64,000 nt of DNA from Cellulomonas cellasea (GCF_030372105.1 NZ_JAUDBQ010000011.1:62001-126000), one strand, 5' to 3'. Positions 1 through 13,174 are shown, counted from the stretch's first letter. Notes: generated from the sequence alone by a model not told the origin. Numbers and translations are program-made.

Positions 1-2
1 GT

Positions 3-521
3 GTGCGGATGCGACCCGAGATCGAGCTCGACGAGGTCCCCGGCCCGGCGCGCGTCGCCCCTTTCAGCGCCGCCTTGACCGCCGAGGTTCGCGCGGCGCG
101 ACGCGATCCGGAGGGCGCCGAGCTCGCCACGGGCCGGTTCGTCGTGCTGCACGACCCAGACGGCCAGGAGGCGTGGGATGGCCGTTTCCGCCTGGTGACG
201 CTGGTGCGGGCCTCGCTCGAGGCGGAGGTCGGATCCGACCCGATGCTCGCGGAGGTCGCCTGGAGCTGGTTCCGGGAGTCGTTCACGGGTGTCGGAGCCC
301 GCGCGCACGCCGCCGGCGGCACGGTGACGCGTGTGCTGTCCCAGAGTTTCGGCGCCCTCGCTGAGCGCCCCGATCAGGTCGACTTGGAGCTCCGGTTCAG
401 CTGGACCGCCCAGGAGGACGACCTGGCGCCGCACCTGCGGGCGTGGAGCGCGCTGCTGTGCAGCGCCGCGGGGCTGCCGCCGATGCCCGCCGGGGTCGTG
501 CCGCTGCCACGGCGCCGCTGA
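3..521 (+). CDS. DUF3000 domain protein, 5' end cut by window
   Basis: A 172-residue protein recognised as the actinobacterial DUF3000 family, of unknown function. The visible N-terminus (RMRPEIELDEVPGPARVAPF) resembles an internal stretch of the family, which is usually somewhat longer, so the true start probably lies upstream of the window; the in-frame GTG at 3 and ATG at 9 are only fallback starts. The protein has no signal peptide or membrane segment. DUF3000 genes typically sit next to an HRDC/RNase D-like gene, as here (two genes downstream). The family assignment rests on overall resemblance and synteny; no catalytic motif is visible. Confidence 0.8.
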   Translation: MRMRPEIELDEVPGPARVAPFSAALTAEVRAARRDPEGAELATGRFVVLHDPDGQEAWDGRFRLVTLVRASLEAEVGSDPMLAEVAWSWFRESFTGVGARAHAAGGTVTRVLSQSFGALAERPDQVDLELRFSWTAQEDDLAPHLRAWSALLCSAAGLPPMPAGVVPLPRRR

Positions 522-557
522 GCCCCCACGCGCCCCTGACGGGCGCGACGTGACGTG

Positions 558-574
558 TGCGACTCCTGGTCGCA
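558..574. repeat. small inverted repeat and direct GTGACGAG repeat upstream of the LuxR-type gene
   Basis: TGCGAC and GTCGCA form a 6-bp stem with a 5-nt loop. Just downstream, GTGACGAG occurs twice around 592-612 with a 14-nt period. This could be a regulatory region for the LuxR-type gene at 690, but the motifs are too short to name a factor. Confidence 0.3.
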
Positions 575-689
575 TGTGTCAGCACCACAGTGACGAGTTC
601 CTGTGACGAGCTGCGGCTGAAGCCTCAAGGTCGGCCCACGCGCTGCCGATGGCTGGGTTACGTCCCACTCTCGTCGCCAGGAGACCCAC

Positions 690-1217
690 GTGAGCATCGA
701 GCCGTTGCGCAGGACTTCGACAGTCGTGCGCGGTGCGCCGCCGGTTGCGCGCCGGTCGCCTGTGGCCGCGCCCGAGCAGCCCCAGGGCCGTCGCGGCTTC
801 GGCCAGATGTGCGTGGTCGTCACCGACCTCGCGGACGGCGACGGCCAGATCTTGGTGCGCAATGTGCGGCGCCGTGGCTCGGGTCGGGTGATCCTGCTCG
901 CGCGGCGGGCGGCACGGCGCGAGCTCGTCGGGCTGCTGTCCGGCGGCCTGCGCGGCGCCGTGGCCGGCGAGGCGCACCCGTCCGTTCCGCAGCCCGCTCC
1001 CGTGGTGGTCGCGCCGGTGCGCGCCGACCTCACGGCACGCGAGCTCGGGGTGCTGGCCCTGGTGGCGGACGGCTGCAGCAACCGACGGATCGGCGAGCAC
1101 TTGGGCCTGTCGGCCCTGACCGTCAAGAGCCACCTCGCGCGCATCTCGCGCAAGCTCGGCACCGGGGACCGCGCCGCCCTGGTGGCCCTCGCGATCCGCT
1201 CGGGCCTCATCCCCTGA
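690..1217 (+). CDS. LuxR-type helix-turn-helix transcription factor
   Basis: A 175-residue cytoplasmic protein. The last about 65 residues form a LuxR/GerE DNA-binding domain (LTARELGVLALVADGCSNRR, then IGEHLGLSALTVKSHLARIS), with the family's usual recognition-helix pattern. The N-terminal half has weak resemblance to a degenerate receiver-like fold but no phospho-acceptor Asp signature that can be assigned, so it may be an orphan regulator. GTG start chosen because an AGGAG motif lies about 7 nt upstream. The gene sits between DUF3000 and the HRDC nuclease gene on the same strand. The regulated genes cannot be inferred from the sequence. Confidence 0.85.
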   Translation: MSIEPLRRTSTVVRGAPPVARRSPVAAPEQPQGRRGFGQMCVVVTDLADGDGQILVRNVRRRGSGRVILLARRAARRELVGLLSGGLRGAVAGEAHPSVPQPAPVVVAPVRADLTARELGVLALVADGCSNRRIGEHLGLSALTVKSHLARISRKLGTGDRAALVALAIRSGLIP

Positions 1218-1296
1218 GCACCGGATCCGGCCACTCCGACGGCCCGTCCCACCGCAGGTCACGCGCGGCGTGCGCCGCGCGACCTCGTCAAGCGCC

Positions 1297-1302
1297 TACG
1301 GT
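1297..1302 (+). promoter_or_regulatory. -10-like TACGGT, leaderless start of HRDC gene
   Basis: TACGGT lies 7 nt before the ATG at 1310. No clear -35 element is seen. The GGAGG-like bases between hexamer and ATG are too close to act as a usual ribosome site. This matches the leaderless pattern seen at many other starts here. Confidence 0.45.
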
Positions 1303-1309
1303 GGAGGTC

Positions 1310-2626
1310 ATGCTCCCCGATCCACCAGGCGCCGGCGGCGCCACGCACGACCCCGCATCGTCCGAGCCGGCGGAGGACGTCCTCCCGGAGCTGACCCTGG
1401 ACCAGGACGTGCCGGCCCCCGTCGAGGTCGTCCCCCTCACTGAGCCCGCCGAGGGCATCCCTCCCGTGATCGACACCCCGCAGGCCCTGGCCCGCGCGGT
1501 GGAGGCCTTCGGCGCGGGCACTGGCCCGGTCGCCGTGGACGCCGAGCGCGCCTCGGGCTACCGCTACGGGCAGCGCACGTACCTGGTGCAGCTGCGCCGC
1601 GAGGGCGCCGGCACCGCGCTCATCGACCCCATCGCGCTCCCTGACCTGTCGGCGATGTCGCAGGCGCTCGTCGGGGTGGAGTGGGTGCTGCACGCGGCGT
1701 CGCAGGACCTCCCCGGGCTCGCCGAGCAGAACCTGCGCCCGTCGCGCATCTTCGACACCGAGTTGGCGGCGAGGCTGCTGGGCCTCGAGCGCGTGGGCCT
1801 GGCGGCCGTCGTCGCGGAGCTCCTCGGGCTGGGGCTCGCGAAGGAGCACTCGGCGGTGGACTGGTCGACGCGCCCGTTGCCGGAGCAGTGGCTGCGCTAT
1901 GCGGCCCTCGACGTCGAGGTGCTCGTCGAGCTGCGCGAGATCTTGGCCGAGCGGCTCGCCGTGGCGGGCAAGGCGGAGTGGGCCGCCCAGGAGTTCGAGG
2001 CGGTGCGGCTCGCGCCGCCTCCCGCGCCCCGGGTCGAGCCGTGGCGCCGGGTCTCCGGCCTGCACGCGATCCGCGACGCCCGGCGCCTCGCGGTGGTGCG
2101 CGAGCTGTGGGAGACCCGCGACGAGAACGCACGCCAGCGGGACATCTCCCCGGGCCGGGTGCTGCCGGACCACGCGATCGTGGCGGCCGCCCAGGCGCTG
2201 CCGAGGTCGGTCCCCCAACTCGTGGCGCTGCCTGCGTTCTCCGGCAAGGGGACCCGCAGGCGCGCCGTGCTGTGGCAGCACGCGATCGACAAGGGCCTGG
2301 CGTTGCCGGACGCGGAGCTCCCCTCGGTGCGGGGCCCGAAGTCCGATGGGCCGCCGCCGCCGCGCGCGTGGGCCGATCGCGACCCGGCTGCGGCCGCCCG
2401 CCTGGCCGTGGCGCGCGATGTCGTGGGCGCCCTGTCGCAGGAGCACTCGCTGCCAACGGAGAACCTGCTGCAGCCCGACCTGCTGCGCCGGCTGTGCTGG
2501 ACGCCGCCGGCGCCACTGGACGAGGAGCACATCGCGGAGTTCCTGACGGCTGGCGGGGCGCGCGAGTGGCAGGTCTCCCTCGTCGCGCCCGCGTTGGCGG
2601 GGGCGTTCGCGGCGGCGGAGGGCTGA
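1310..2626 (+). CDS. HRDC domain-containing 3'-5' exonuclease, RNase D-like
   Basis: A 438-residue protein with an N-terminal DEDDy exonuclease domain followed by an HRDC domain. The metal-binding residues are visible: DAE at about residues 75-77, a second Asp in WVLHAASQDLPGL, and the YxxxD motif in LRYAALDVEVLVEL. The HRDC module (LHAIRDARRLAVVRELWETR and following) is at about residues 250-330, and the C-terminal part contains a second, weaker HRDC-like segment. By family knowledge these proteins trim structured RNAs such as tRNA precursors. The ATG was chosen over longer in-frame extensions because it follows a -10-like hexamer and starts a low-complexity tail that leads into the nuclease domain. 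It follows DUF3000 in the standard actinobacterial order. Confidence 0.9.
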   Translation: MLPDPPGAGGATHDPASSEPAEDVLPELTLDQDVPAPVEVVPLTEPAEGIPPVIDTPQALARAVEAFGAGTGPVAVDAERASGYRYGQRTYLVQLRREGAGTALIDPIALPDLSAMSQALVGVEWVLHAASQDLPGLAEQNLRPSRIFDTELAARLLGLERVGLAAVVAELLGLGLAKEHSAVDWSTRPLPEQWLRYAALDVEVLVELREILAERLAVAGKAEWAAQEFEAVRLAPPPAPRVEPWRRVSGLHAIRDARRLAVVRELWETRDENARQRDISPGRVLPDHAIVAAAQALPRSVPQLVALPAFSGKGTRRRAVLWQHAIDKGLALPDAELPSVRGPKSDGPPPPRAWADRDPAAAARLAVARDVVGALSQEHSLPTENLLQPDLLRRLCWTPPAPLDEEHIAEFLTAGGAREWQVSLVAPALAGAFAAAEG

Positions 2627-2754
2627 GTTCGGCCCTCGGGTGTTACTCACGAGTAACTTGGGGCTAGTGCGGGACCTTCGTCCCGGGTACGGTCGGTTGT
2701 GGCGTGTCTGTCCAGACCGCCGCCCGGACAACGCCGTCCCCGCCTGGAGGTCCG

Positions 2755-4002
2755 ATGCCCAGCGCATCCGCCCGTGCAGTTCGCCCTGTCGTCTTCGTCG
2801 AAGGCGTGCGCACCCCGTTCGGGCGCGCCCGTGACGACGGACTGTACGCCCACACCCGTGCCGACGACCTCGCCGTCAAAACGATCCGCGAGATCCTCCG
2901 CCGCCACCCCGAGCTCCCGCCCGAACGGGTCGACGAGGTGGCCATCGCCGCGACGACCCAGCAGGGCGACCAGGGGCTGACCCTGGGGCGGACCGTGGCC
3001 ATGCTCGCGGGCCTGCCGCGCACCGTCCCCGGGTACGCGATCGACCGGATGTGCGCGGGCGCGATGACGGCCGTGACGTCCACCGCCGCCGCGATCGGCT
3101 TCGGCGCGCAGGACGTGGCGATCGCGGGCGGCGTGGAGCACATGGGCCGGCACCCCATGGGCTTCGACGCCGACCCGAACCCGCGCTTCCTGGCCGAGCG
3201 CCTGGTCAGCACCGACGCGCTCAACATGGGCGTCACCGCCGAGAACCTGCACGACAGGTTCCCGGCCCTGACGCGCGAGCGCGCGGACGCCTACGGGGTG
3301 GCCAGCCAGGCCAAGTACGCCGCCGCGCTGGCAGCCGGCAAGATCACGCCCGACCTGGTGTACGTCGCGCTGCGCGACCCGGAGAACGGGTGGGGCCTGG
3401 CCACCGCCGACGAGCCGCCCCGGCCCGGCACGACCCTGGAGGGCGTCGCGGGCCTGCCGACGCCGTTCCGCGCGGGCGGGCGGGTGACCGCCGGCACGTC
3501 GGCCCCGCTGACCGACGGCGCGGCCTCCTGCCTGCTCGCCGCCGAGGAGACGGCCCTCGAGCTCGGCCTGGCGCCCCGCATGCGCATGGTGACGTTCGCC
3601 TACGCGGGTGTGGAGCCCGAGGTGATGGGCATCGGCCCCGTGCCGGCGACGCGCAAGGCGTTGGAGCGGTCCGGCCTGAGCATCGACGACATCGGCCTGT
3701 TCGAGGTCAACGAGGCGTTCGCGGTGCAGGTGCTCGCGTTCCTCGACGCGTTCGACATCAAGGACGACGACCCGCGCGTCAACGCGTACGGCGGCGCGAT
3801 CGCCGTGGGACACCCCCTGGCGTCGTCCGGGGTGCGGCTCATGACCCAGCTCGCGCGGCAGTTCGCCGAGCGGCCCGACGTCCGGTACGGGCTCACCACG
3901 ATGTGCGTGGGCCTGGGCCAGGGGGGCACGGTGATCTGGGAGAACCCGCACCACCCCGACTACGAGCCCACCGCCACGACGACTGACGGGAGCGACCGAT
4001 GA
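2755..4002 (+). CDS. fadA: thiolase family protein (acetyl-CoA C-acyltransferase)
   Basis: A 415-residue type II thiolase, the last enzyme of fatty-acid beta-oxidation (3-ketoacyl-CoA to acetyl-CoA plus shortened acyl-CoA). Nucleophilic Cys is in DRMCAGAMTAV, the catalytic His pair is in NEAFAVQ and GGAIAVGHPLASSG, and the second active Cys is in TMCVGLGQGG. The ATG is preceded by GGAGG four bases upstream; a longer in-frame GTG start at 2704 has no such site. The stop overlaps the next gene's start as ATGA, so the two are translationally coupled. The fadA-then-fadB order and the multifunctional partner indicate an aerobic beta-oxidation complex. Confidence 0.93.
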   Translation: MPSASARAVRPVVFVEGVRTPFGRARDDGLYAHTRADDLAVKTIREILRRHPELPPERVDEVAIAATTQQGDQGLTLGRTVAMLAGLPRTVPGYAIDRMCAGAMTAVTSTAAAIGFGAQDVAIAGGVEHMGRHPMGFDADPNPRFLAERLVSTDALNMGVTAENLHDRFPALTRERADAYGVASQAKYAAALAAGKITPDLVYVALRDPENGWGLATADEPPRPGTTLEGVAGLPTPFRAGGRVTAGTSAPLTDGAASCLLAAEETALELGLAPRMRMVTFAYAGVEPEVMGIGPVPATRKALERSGLSIDDIGLFEVNEAFAVQVLAFLDAFDIKDDDPRVNAYGGAIAVGHPLASSGVRLMTQLARQFAERPDVRYGLTTMCVGLGQGGTVIWENPHHPDYEPTATTTDGSDR

Positions 4003-6119
4003 CCGCCACCACCGCTGGGCCCCGCCCGGAGCGCGTCAGCCATGCCCTGGTGCGGGACATCCCGCTGCCGGGCGGTGTGGGCACGCTCGCGCTGGTCACC
4101 ATCGACAACGGCTTCGACCACACCAAGCCGACGACCCTGGGGCCGCTGGGCCTCACCGAGCTGCACGTCGCGCTGAGCAGGCTCCAGGACCGTGCCGCCG
4201 CGGGCGAGGTGGTCGCCGTGGGCGTCACCGGCAAGCCGTACTACCTGGCGGCGGGCGCGGACCTGACCGCGGTGACGCACATCGTCGACGAGGCGGACGC
4301 GCGGCACATCGCCGAGCTGGGGCATGCGACGTACCGGATGCTCGGCGAGATGGCCGTGCCGACGTTCGCGTACGTGAACGGCGCGGCGCTGGGCGGCGGC
4401 TTCGAGCTGGCGCTCAACTGCACCTACCGCACCGTGGCCGCGGATGTGACGGCCCTCGCGCTGCCGGAGGCCTTCCTGGGCCTGGTGCCCGGCTGGGGCG
4501 GCTGCTACCTGCTGCCGCAGCTCGTGGGAGTGCGCGGCGCGCTCGAGGTCATCCTCAACCGCCCGCTCGCCAACAACCGGATGACCAAGGCGGCGGAGGC
4601 GGTGCGCCTGGGGCTGATGGACGCGCTGTTCGAGCCCGCCGACTTCCTCGAGCGGTCACTCGCGTGGACGGCCGACGTGCTCACGGGCGCGGAGGTCGTC
4701 GAGCGCCGGGAGATCGAGGGCGCGGACGAATGGGCGGCGGTGATCGCGGGGGCCCGGCAGCAGCTCGACCAGCGGCTGCACGGGGCGCGGCAGGCGCCGT
4801 ACCGCGCGCTCGACCTGGTCGCGGCCGCGCGGGACGCCGATCGGGACGCCGCCTTCGCGGCCGAGGACGACGCGCTGACCGACCTCATCATGTCCGACGA
4901 GTTGCGTGCGGGCCTATACGCCTTCGACCTGACCACGCGGAAGGCCCGCAAGCCCGCGGGGGCGCCGGACCCGTCGCTGGCGCGGCCGGTCCGCACCGTG
5001 GGGATCGTGGGCGCGGGCCTGATGGCCGGGCAGCTCGCGGTGCTCATCGCCCGGCGCCTGAAGGTGCCGGTGGTGATGCGCGAGATCGACGACGAGCGTG
5101 TCGCCGCCGGCCTCGCGGGCATCCGCTCGATGGTCGAGGCGCAGGCGGCCAAGGGACGCCTCAGCCCGGACGAGGCGAACCGGGTCCTCGGGTCCATCAG
5201 CGTGAGCACGGACCTGGGGACGCTCGCGGGCGCGGACCTGGTCATCGAGGCGGTCACCGAGGTGATGTCCCTCAAGCAGCGGGTCTTCGCCGAGCTCGAG
5301 GACGTCATCGCGCCGGACGCGGTCCTCGCGACGAACACGTCGGCGCTGTCGGTCACGGAGATGTCCGCGGGCCTGCGCCACCCCGAGCGGGTGGTGGGGA
5401 TCCACTTCTTCAACCCGGTGGCGCAGATGCCCCTGATCGAGGTGGTGCGCACGCAGGCGTCCGACGACGCGGCTGTCGCCACGGCGTTCGCCCTCGCGAA
5501 GAACCTCGGCAAGACGGCTGTCGGCGTCGCGGACCGGCCGGGCTTCGTGGTGAACCGGCTGCTGCTGCGGATGCTCGCCGAGGTCGCGGCAGCCGTCGAG
5601 GGCGGGACGCCGGTGCAGGTCGCGGACGCGGCGCTGCGGCCGCTCGGGCTGCCGATGGGCTCGTTCGCGCTCATCCAGCTCGTGGGGCTGCCCGTCGCGC
5701 TGCACGTCCTCGGCTCGCTGCACGCCGACCTGGGCGATCGGTACCCGCTCTCCCCCGGGCTCGAGGCCCTGGCGGCCGACGGGCGGCGCGTGGTCCCCGA
5801 GCCCGACGGCCGGGGCGCCGAACTCGATGTGGACCCGGCGATCCAGGACGCCTTCGACGCGCCGCCCAGCGGGTCGCCGCTGGACGGCGCCGGGGTGCTC
5901 GACGCCGTGCTGTCGGGGCTCGCCGAGGAGATCGGGCTGATGCTCGACGAGGGCGTGGTCGACGGACCCGAGCAGATCGACCTCTGCATGATCCTCGGCG
6001 CGGGATGGCCGTTCCACCTGGGCGGCATCACCCCGTACCTGGATCGCACGGGGTACTCCGCGAAGGTCCTGGGACGCCGGCTGCTGGCCGACGGGGTGGC
6101 CAACGTGCCGGGTCGCTGA
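3999..6119 (+). CDS. fadB: multifunctional enoyl-CoA hydratase / 3-hydroxyacyl-CoA dehydrogenase
   Basis: A 706-residue fusion enzyme of beta-oxidation. Residues about 20-230 form a crotonase domain with the oxyanion-hole segments YLAAGADLT and NGAALGGGFELAL and the catalytic Glu region PEAFLGLVPGWGG. From about residue 325 an NAD-binding 3-hydroxyacyl-CoA dehydrogenase domain starts with VGIVGAGLMAGQLA, followed by the substrate motif GIHFFNPVAQMPLIEV and the C-terminal hinge NRPGF-like ADRPGFVVNRLLL. It overlaps the thiolase by four bases. Length and domain order match bacterial FadB alpha subunits. A strong hairpin follows the stop. Confidence 0.93.
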   Translation: MTATTAGPRPERVSHALVRDIPLPGGVGTLALVTIDNGFDHTKPTTLGPLGLTELHVALSRLQDRAAAGEVVAVGVTGKPYYLAAGADLTAVTHIVDEADARHIAELGHATYRMLGEMAVPTFAYVNGAALGGGFELALNCTYRTVAADVTALALPEAFLGLVPGWGGCYLLPQLVGVRGALEVILNRPLANNRMTKAAEAVRLGLMDALFEPADFLERSLAWTADVLTGAEVVERREIEGADEWAAVIAGARQQLDQRLHGARQAPYRALDLVAAARDADRDAAFAAEDDALTDLIMSDELRAGLYAFDLTTRKARKPAGAPDPSLARPVRTVGIVGAGLMAGQLAVLIARRLKVPVVMREIDDERVAAGLAGIRSMVEAQAAKGRLSPDEANRVLGSISVSTDLGTLAGADLVIEAVTEVMSLKQRVFAELEDVIAPDAVLATNTSALSVTEMSAGLRHPERVVGIHFFNPVAQMPLIEVVRTQASDDAAVATAFALAKNLGKTAVGVADRPGFVVNRLLLRMLAEVAAAVEGGTPVQVADAALRPLGLPMGSFALIQLVGLPVALHVLGSLHADLGDRYPLSPGLEALAADGRRVVPEPDGRGAELDVDPAIQDAFDAPPSGSPLDGAGVLDAVLSGLAEEIGLMLDEGVVDGPEQIDLCMILGAGWPFHLGGITPYLDRTGYSAKVLGRRLLADGVANVPGR

Positions 6120-6165
6120 CCTCGGCGACCTGAGCGGCGCAGTGGTCTAGCGCAGTGGCATGGCG

Positions 6166-6198
6166 AGGGCCGCAGCACATCTGGTGTGCTGCGGCCCT
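6166..6198. terminator. bidirectional terminator between fadB and pflA
   Basis: A perfect 13-bp inverted repeat (AGGGCCGCAGCAC and its complement) with a 7-nt loop lies between two convergent genes. No long T-run follows, as is common in actinobacteria. Confidence 0.8.
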
Positions 6199-6221
6199 TG
6201 TCGCGTGTGGGGAGGCTCCGC

Positions 6222-7115
6222 CTAGTAGACGGTGAGCCCGCGCTCGCGGAACTGCTCGCGCACCCGGGCGACGAGCTCGGGCGACGGCGGCTGGGTGTCC
6301 TCGAGCTCGTATTTCAGCCCCAGGGTCTCCCACTTGTCGCGCCCCATCTGGTGGAACGGGAGCACCTCGACGCGGCTGACTGTGGACAGGGTGGCCACGT
6401 AGTCGGCGACGGCCTCGACGTTCTCGGGGGCGTCGGTCAGGCCGGGGACGAGCACGAACCGCACCCAGATCTCGGTGCCGCGCGCGGCGAGTCGGCGCCC
6501 GAAGTCGAGGGTGGGCTGCAGGTCGCGGCCGGTGACCTTGCGGTAGGTGTCGGGGATGCCGGACTTCACGTCCAGCAGCACCAGGTCGATGTCGTCGAGC
6601 ATCTCGTCGGTGCAGTGGGCGCCGAGGTAGCCGGACGTGTCGACGGCGGTGCGGATGCCCATCTCCTTGGCGCCGCGCAGCAGGCGGGCCACGAAGGCGG
6701 GCTGCATGAGCGGCTCTCCGCCGGAGATGGTGAGGCCGCCGCCGGTCACCTCGAAGATGGGCCGGTACCGGGCGACGCGGGCGAGGAGCTCGTCGGCGCT
6801 GATCGGCTCACCACGCCGCATCTCCATGGTGTCGGGGTTGTGGCAGTAGAGGCAGCGCAGCGGGCAGCCGGACAGGAACGCTGTGAGGCGGGTGCCAGGG
6901 CCGTCGACGGCGGTGACGAGCTCCCAGGAGTGCAGGGAGCCCAGCTCGCCGGCGCGCATCTGGGCGAAGCGCTCGCTGCGGGTGGCGTCGGTGGTGTCGA
7001 GCCCCGCGGTGCCCGCGGAGGAGCGCTGGTGGGATCCGCCGATGAGGGGCACGCCGAGCTCGACGACCGGCGCGCCGCAGTCGGTGTCGTGCGGTGCGGT
7101 GCTGGTCGCGTTCAT
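6222..7115 (-). CDS. pflA: pyruvate formate-lyase activating enzyme (radical SAM)
   Basis: A 297-residue radical SAM enzyme that installs the glycyl radical on PflB under anaerobic conditions. The [4Fe-4S]-binding CxxxCxxC motif is in GCPLRCLYCHNPDTM at about residues 80-95, after a WELVTAVDGPGTR segment typical of the family. GGEPLM and later SAM-binding strands are present. The ATG is supported by GAGGAG upstream; this leaves about 45 extra N-terminal residues compared with the enterobacterial enzyme, of unknown role. It lies downstream of pflB on the same strand, separated by a strong hairpin that may set their expression ratio. Confidence 0.95.
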   Translation of the reverse strand: MNATSTAPHDTDCGAPVVELGVPLIGGSHQRSSAGTAGLDTTDATRSERFAQMRAGELGSLHSWELVTAVDGPGTRLTAFLSGCPLRCLYCHNPDTMEMRRGEPISADELLARVARYRPIFEVTGGGLTISGGEPLMQPAFVARLLRGAKEMGIRTAVDTSGYLGAHCTDEMLDDIDLVLLDVKSGIPDTYRKVTGRDLQPTLDFGRRLAARGTEIWVRFVLVPGLTDAPENVEAVADYVATLSTVSRVEVLPFHQMGRDKWETLGLKYELEDTQPPSPELVARVREQFRERGLTVY

Positions 7116-7152
7116 GGCGTGCTCCTCAAAGGCTGACGAGACGGCGGATTGT

Positions 7153-7193
7153 GGGCCGCGACGGACGGTGCTGGGTTCCGTCCGTCGCGGCCC
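7153..7193 (-). terminator. perfect 16-bp hairpin between pflB and pflA
   Basis: GGGCCGCGACGGACGG and its exact reverse complement flank a 9-nt loop, just 3' of the pflB stop and upstream of pflA. It may be a partial terminator or an RNA-stabilising processing hairpin that makes pflB more abundant than its catalytic activase. Confidence 0.75.
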
Positions 7194-7200
7194 GTGCCGG

Positions 7201-9468
7201 TCAGAGGCTGCCGTGGAAGGTCCGCGAGAGCACGTCGAGCTGCTGCTCGCGCGTCAGGCGGGTGAAGTTCACGGCGTAGCCCGAGACTCGGATGGTGAGC
7301 TGCGGGTAGTTCTCGGGGTGCTCCATGGCGTCCTCGAGGGTCTCCCGGTTCAGCACGTTGATGTTGACGTGGAAGCCGGAGGAGACGTTGTACCCGTCGA
7401 GCAGGCCGACCAGGTTGGCGATCTGCTCCTCGCGCGTGCGGCCGAGGCCCGAGGGCACGACCGTGGAGGTGAGCGAGATGCCGTCCATCGACTCGGAGTA
7501 CGGCAGCTTGGCCACCGACAGCGCCGAGGCGAGCATCCCGTGGGTGTCGCGCCCGTTCATGGGGTTGGCGCCCGGTGCGAACGGCTCGCCCTGGCGGCGG
7601 CCGTCGGGGGTGTTGCCCGTGGCCTTGCCGTAGACGACGTTCGACGTGATGGTCAGCACCGACTGGGTGTGCAGCGAGTCGCGGTAGGTCTTCTGCGCGC
7701 GGATCTTCTCCATGAAGGAGCGCACGATGGCCACGGCGATGTCGTCGGCGCGGTCGTCGTCGTTGCCGTAGGTCGGGAAGTCGCCCTCGGTCACGTAGTC
7801 CGTCACGAGGCCGGTCTCGTCGCGCACGGGGCGGACGGTCGCGTACTTGATGGCGGAGAGCGAGTCGGCGACGACCGACAGGCCGGCGATGCCGCACGCC
7901 ATGGTCCGCAGGATGGCCTGGTCGTGCAGGGCCATCTCGAGGCGCTCGTAGGCGTACTTGTCGTGCATGTAGTGCACGCAGTTGAGCGCGTCGACGTAGG
8001 TCTCGGCGAGCCAGTCGAGCAGGGTGTCGAACTTCGCGCTGACGTCGTCGTAGTCGAGGACGTCGCCCTCGACGGGGGCGCTGACGGGCGCGACCTGCTT
8101 GCCGGTGATCTCGTCGCGGCCGCCGTTGATCGCGTAGAGCAGCGACTTGGCGAGGTTGACGCGGGCGCCGAAGAACTGCATCTGCTTGCCGACCCGCATC
8201 GCGGAGACGCAGCACGCGATGGCCGCGTCGTCGCCCCAGGCCTGGCGGATGAGCTCGTCGGACTCGTACTGGATCGCGGAGGTGTCGATGGACACCTGCG
8301 CGCAGAACTTCTTGAACCCGTCGGGCAGGCGGTTGCTCCACAGCACCGTCAGGTTCGGCTCGGGGGCCGGGCCCAGGTTGTAGAGCGTCTGCAGGAATCG
8401 GAACGACGTCTTGGTGACGAGCGGGCGGCCGTCCTCGCCGATGCCGCCGATCGACTCGGTGACCCAGGTCGGGTCGCCGGAGAACAGGGCGTCGTACTCG
8501 GGGGTCCGCAGGAAGCGGACGATGCGGAGCTTGATGACGAGGTCGTCGATGAGCTCCTGCGCCTGCTCCTCGGTGATGACGCCCTCGGCGAGGTCGCGCT
8601 CGAGGTAGACGTCGAGGAACGTGGAGGTGCGGCCCAGCGACATGGCCGCGCCGTTCTGCTCCTTCACGGCGCCGAGGTAGGCGAAGTAGAGCCACTGCAC
8701 GGCTTCGCGGGCGTTGGCCGCGGGCCGGGAGATGTCGTACCCGTAGGAGGCGGCCATGGCCTTGAGCTCCTGCAGGGCGCGGATCTGCTCGGAGTTCTCC
8801 TCGCGGTCGCGGATGACGTCCTCGGTGGAGCGGTCCATGTCGAGGGCGGCGCGCTCGAGCTTCTTCGCGGCGATCAGCGCGTCGATGCCGTAGAGGGCGA
8901 CCCGGCGGTAGTCGCCGATGATGCGGCCGCGGCCGTAGGCGTCGGGCAGGCCGGTGATGATGTGCGAGGAGCGGGCCGCGCGGACGTTCGGCGGGTACAC
9001 GTCGAAGACGCCCTGGTTGTGGGTCTTGCGGTACTCCGTGAAGATCTTCTTGACGTTCTCGTCCGGCTCGTAGCCGTAGGTCTTGAGGGCGCCCTCGACC
9101 ATGCGCCAGCCGCCGTTGGGGATGATCGCGCGCTTCAGCGGGGCGTCGGTCTGCAGGCCGACGATGAGCTCGTTGGCCTGGTCGATGTAGCCGGGGGCGT
9201 GCGACGTGATGGTCGACGGCGTCGAGGGGTCGACGTCGTAGATCCCGCGCTCGCGCTCCTCGGGGAACATCTTGGTGAGTTTCGTCCACACGCCAGTGGT
9301 CCGCTCGGTGGGACCCGCGAGGAACGACGCGTCACCCGTGTACGGGGTGTAGTTGCGCTGGATGAAGTCGCGGACGTCGATGGCGTCGCTCCAGGGTCCG
9401 GCGACGAACGCGCGCCAGGCGGACGCTGTGGCGTCGACGGCCGGCTGCGGGACAGCTGTGGTGGACAT
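7201..9468 (-). CDS. pflB: formate C-acetyltransferase (pyruvate formate-lyase)
   Basis: A 755-residue glycyl-radical enzyme converting pyruvate and CoA to acetyl-CoA and formate in mixed-acid fermentation. The adjacent catalytic cysteines are in [11 protein letters not shown] at about residues 418-419, and the radical glycine is in RVSGYAVNF at about residue 730, both matching the positions in the enterobacterial protein. Length is standard. The ATG follows a GAGGAG site. The neighbouring activase confirms a working system. No formate channel (focA) is next to it. The upstream region holds no convincing FNR-type or Rex-type operator, so oxygen or redox control cannot be assigned. Confidence 0.97.
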   Translation of the reverse strand: MSTTAVPQPAVDATASAWRAFVAGPWSDAIDVRDFIQRNYTPYTGDASFLAGPTERTTGVWTKLTKMFPEERERGIYDVDPSTPSTITSHAPGYIDQANELIVGLQTDAPLKRAIIPNGGWRMVEGALKTYGYEPDENVKKIFTEYRKTHNQGVFDVYPPNVRAARSSHIITGLPDAYGRGRIIGDYRRVALYGIDALIAAKKLERAALDMDRSTEDVIRDREENSEQIRALQELKAMAASYGYDISRPAANAREAVQWLYFAYLGAVKEQNGAAMSLGRTSTFLDVYLERDLAEGVITEEQAQELIDDLVIKLRIVRFLRTPEYDALFSGDPTWVTESIGGIGEDGRPLVTKTSFRFLQTLYNLGPAPEPNLTVLWSNRLPDGFKKFCAQVSIDTSAIQYESDELIRQAWGDDAAIACCVSAMRVGKQMQFFGARVNLAKSLLYAINGGRDEITGKQVAPVSAPVEGDVLDYDDVSAKFDTLLDWLAETYVDALNCVHYMHDKYAYERLEMALHDQAILRTMACGIAGLSVVADSLSAIKYATVRPVRDETGLVTDYVTEGDFPTYGNDDDRADDIAVAIVRSFMEKIRAQKTYRDSLHTQSVLTITSNVVYGKATGNTPDGRRQGEPFAPGANPMNGRDTHGMLASALSVAKLPYSESMDGISLTSTVVPSGLGRTREEQIANLVGLLDGYNVSSGFHVNINVLNRETLEDAMEHPENYPQLTIRVSGYAVNFTRLTREQQLDVLSRTFHGSL

Positions 9469-9485
9469 CGTGTGCTCCTCGGTGA

Positions 9486-13136
<3,651 letters not shown>

Positions 13137-13161
13137 GCCGCGACTCCCATGGTCAGGCGCC

Positions 13162-13167
13162 TAGGGT
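13162..13167 (+). promoter_or_regulatory. -10-like TAGGGT, leaderless start of NUDIX gene
   Basis: TAGGGT lies 7 nt before the ATG at 13175; no separate ribosome site is seen. Confidence 0.45.
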
Positions 13168-13174
13168 GGGGCGC

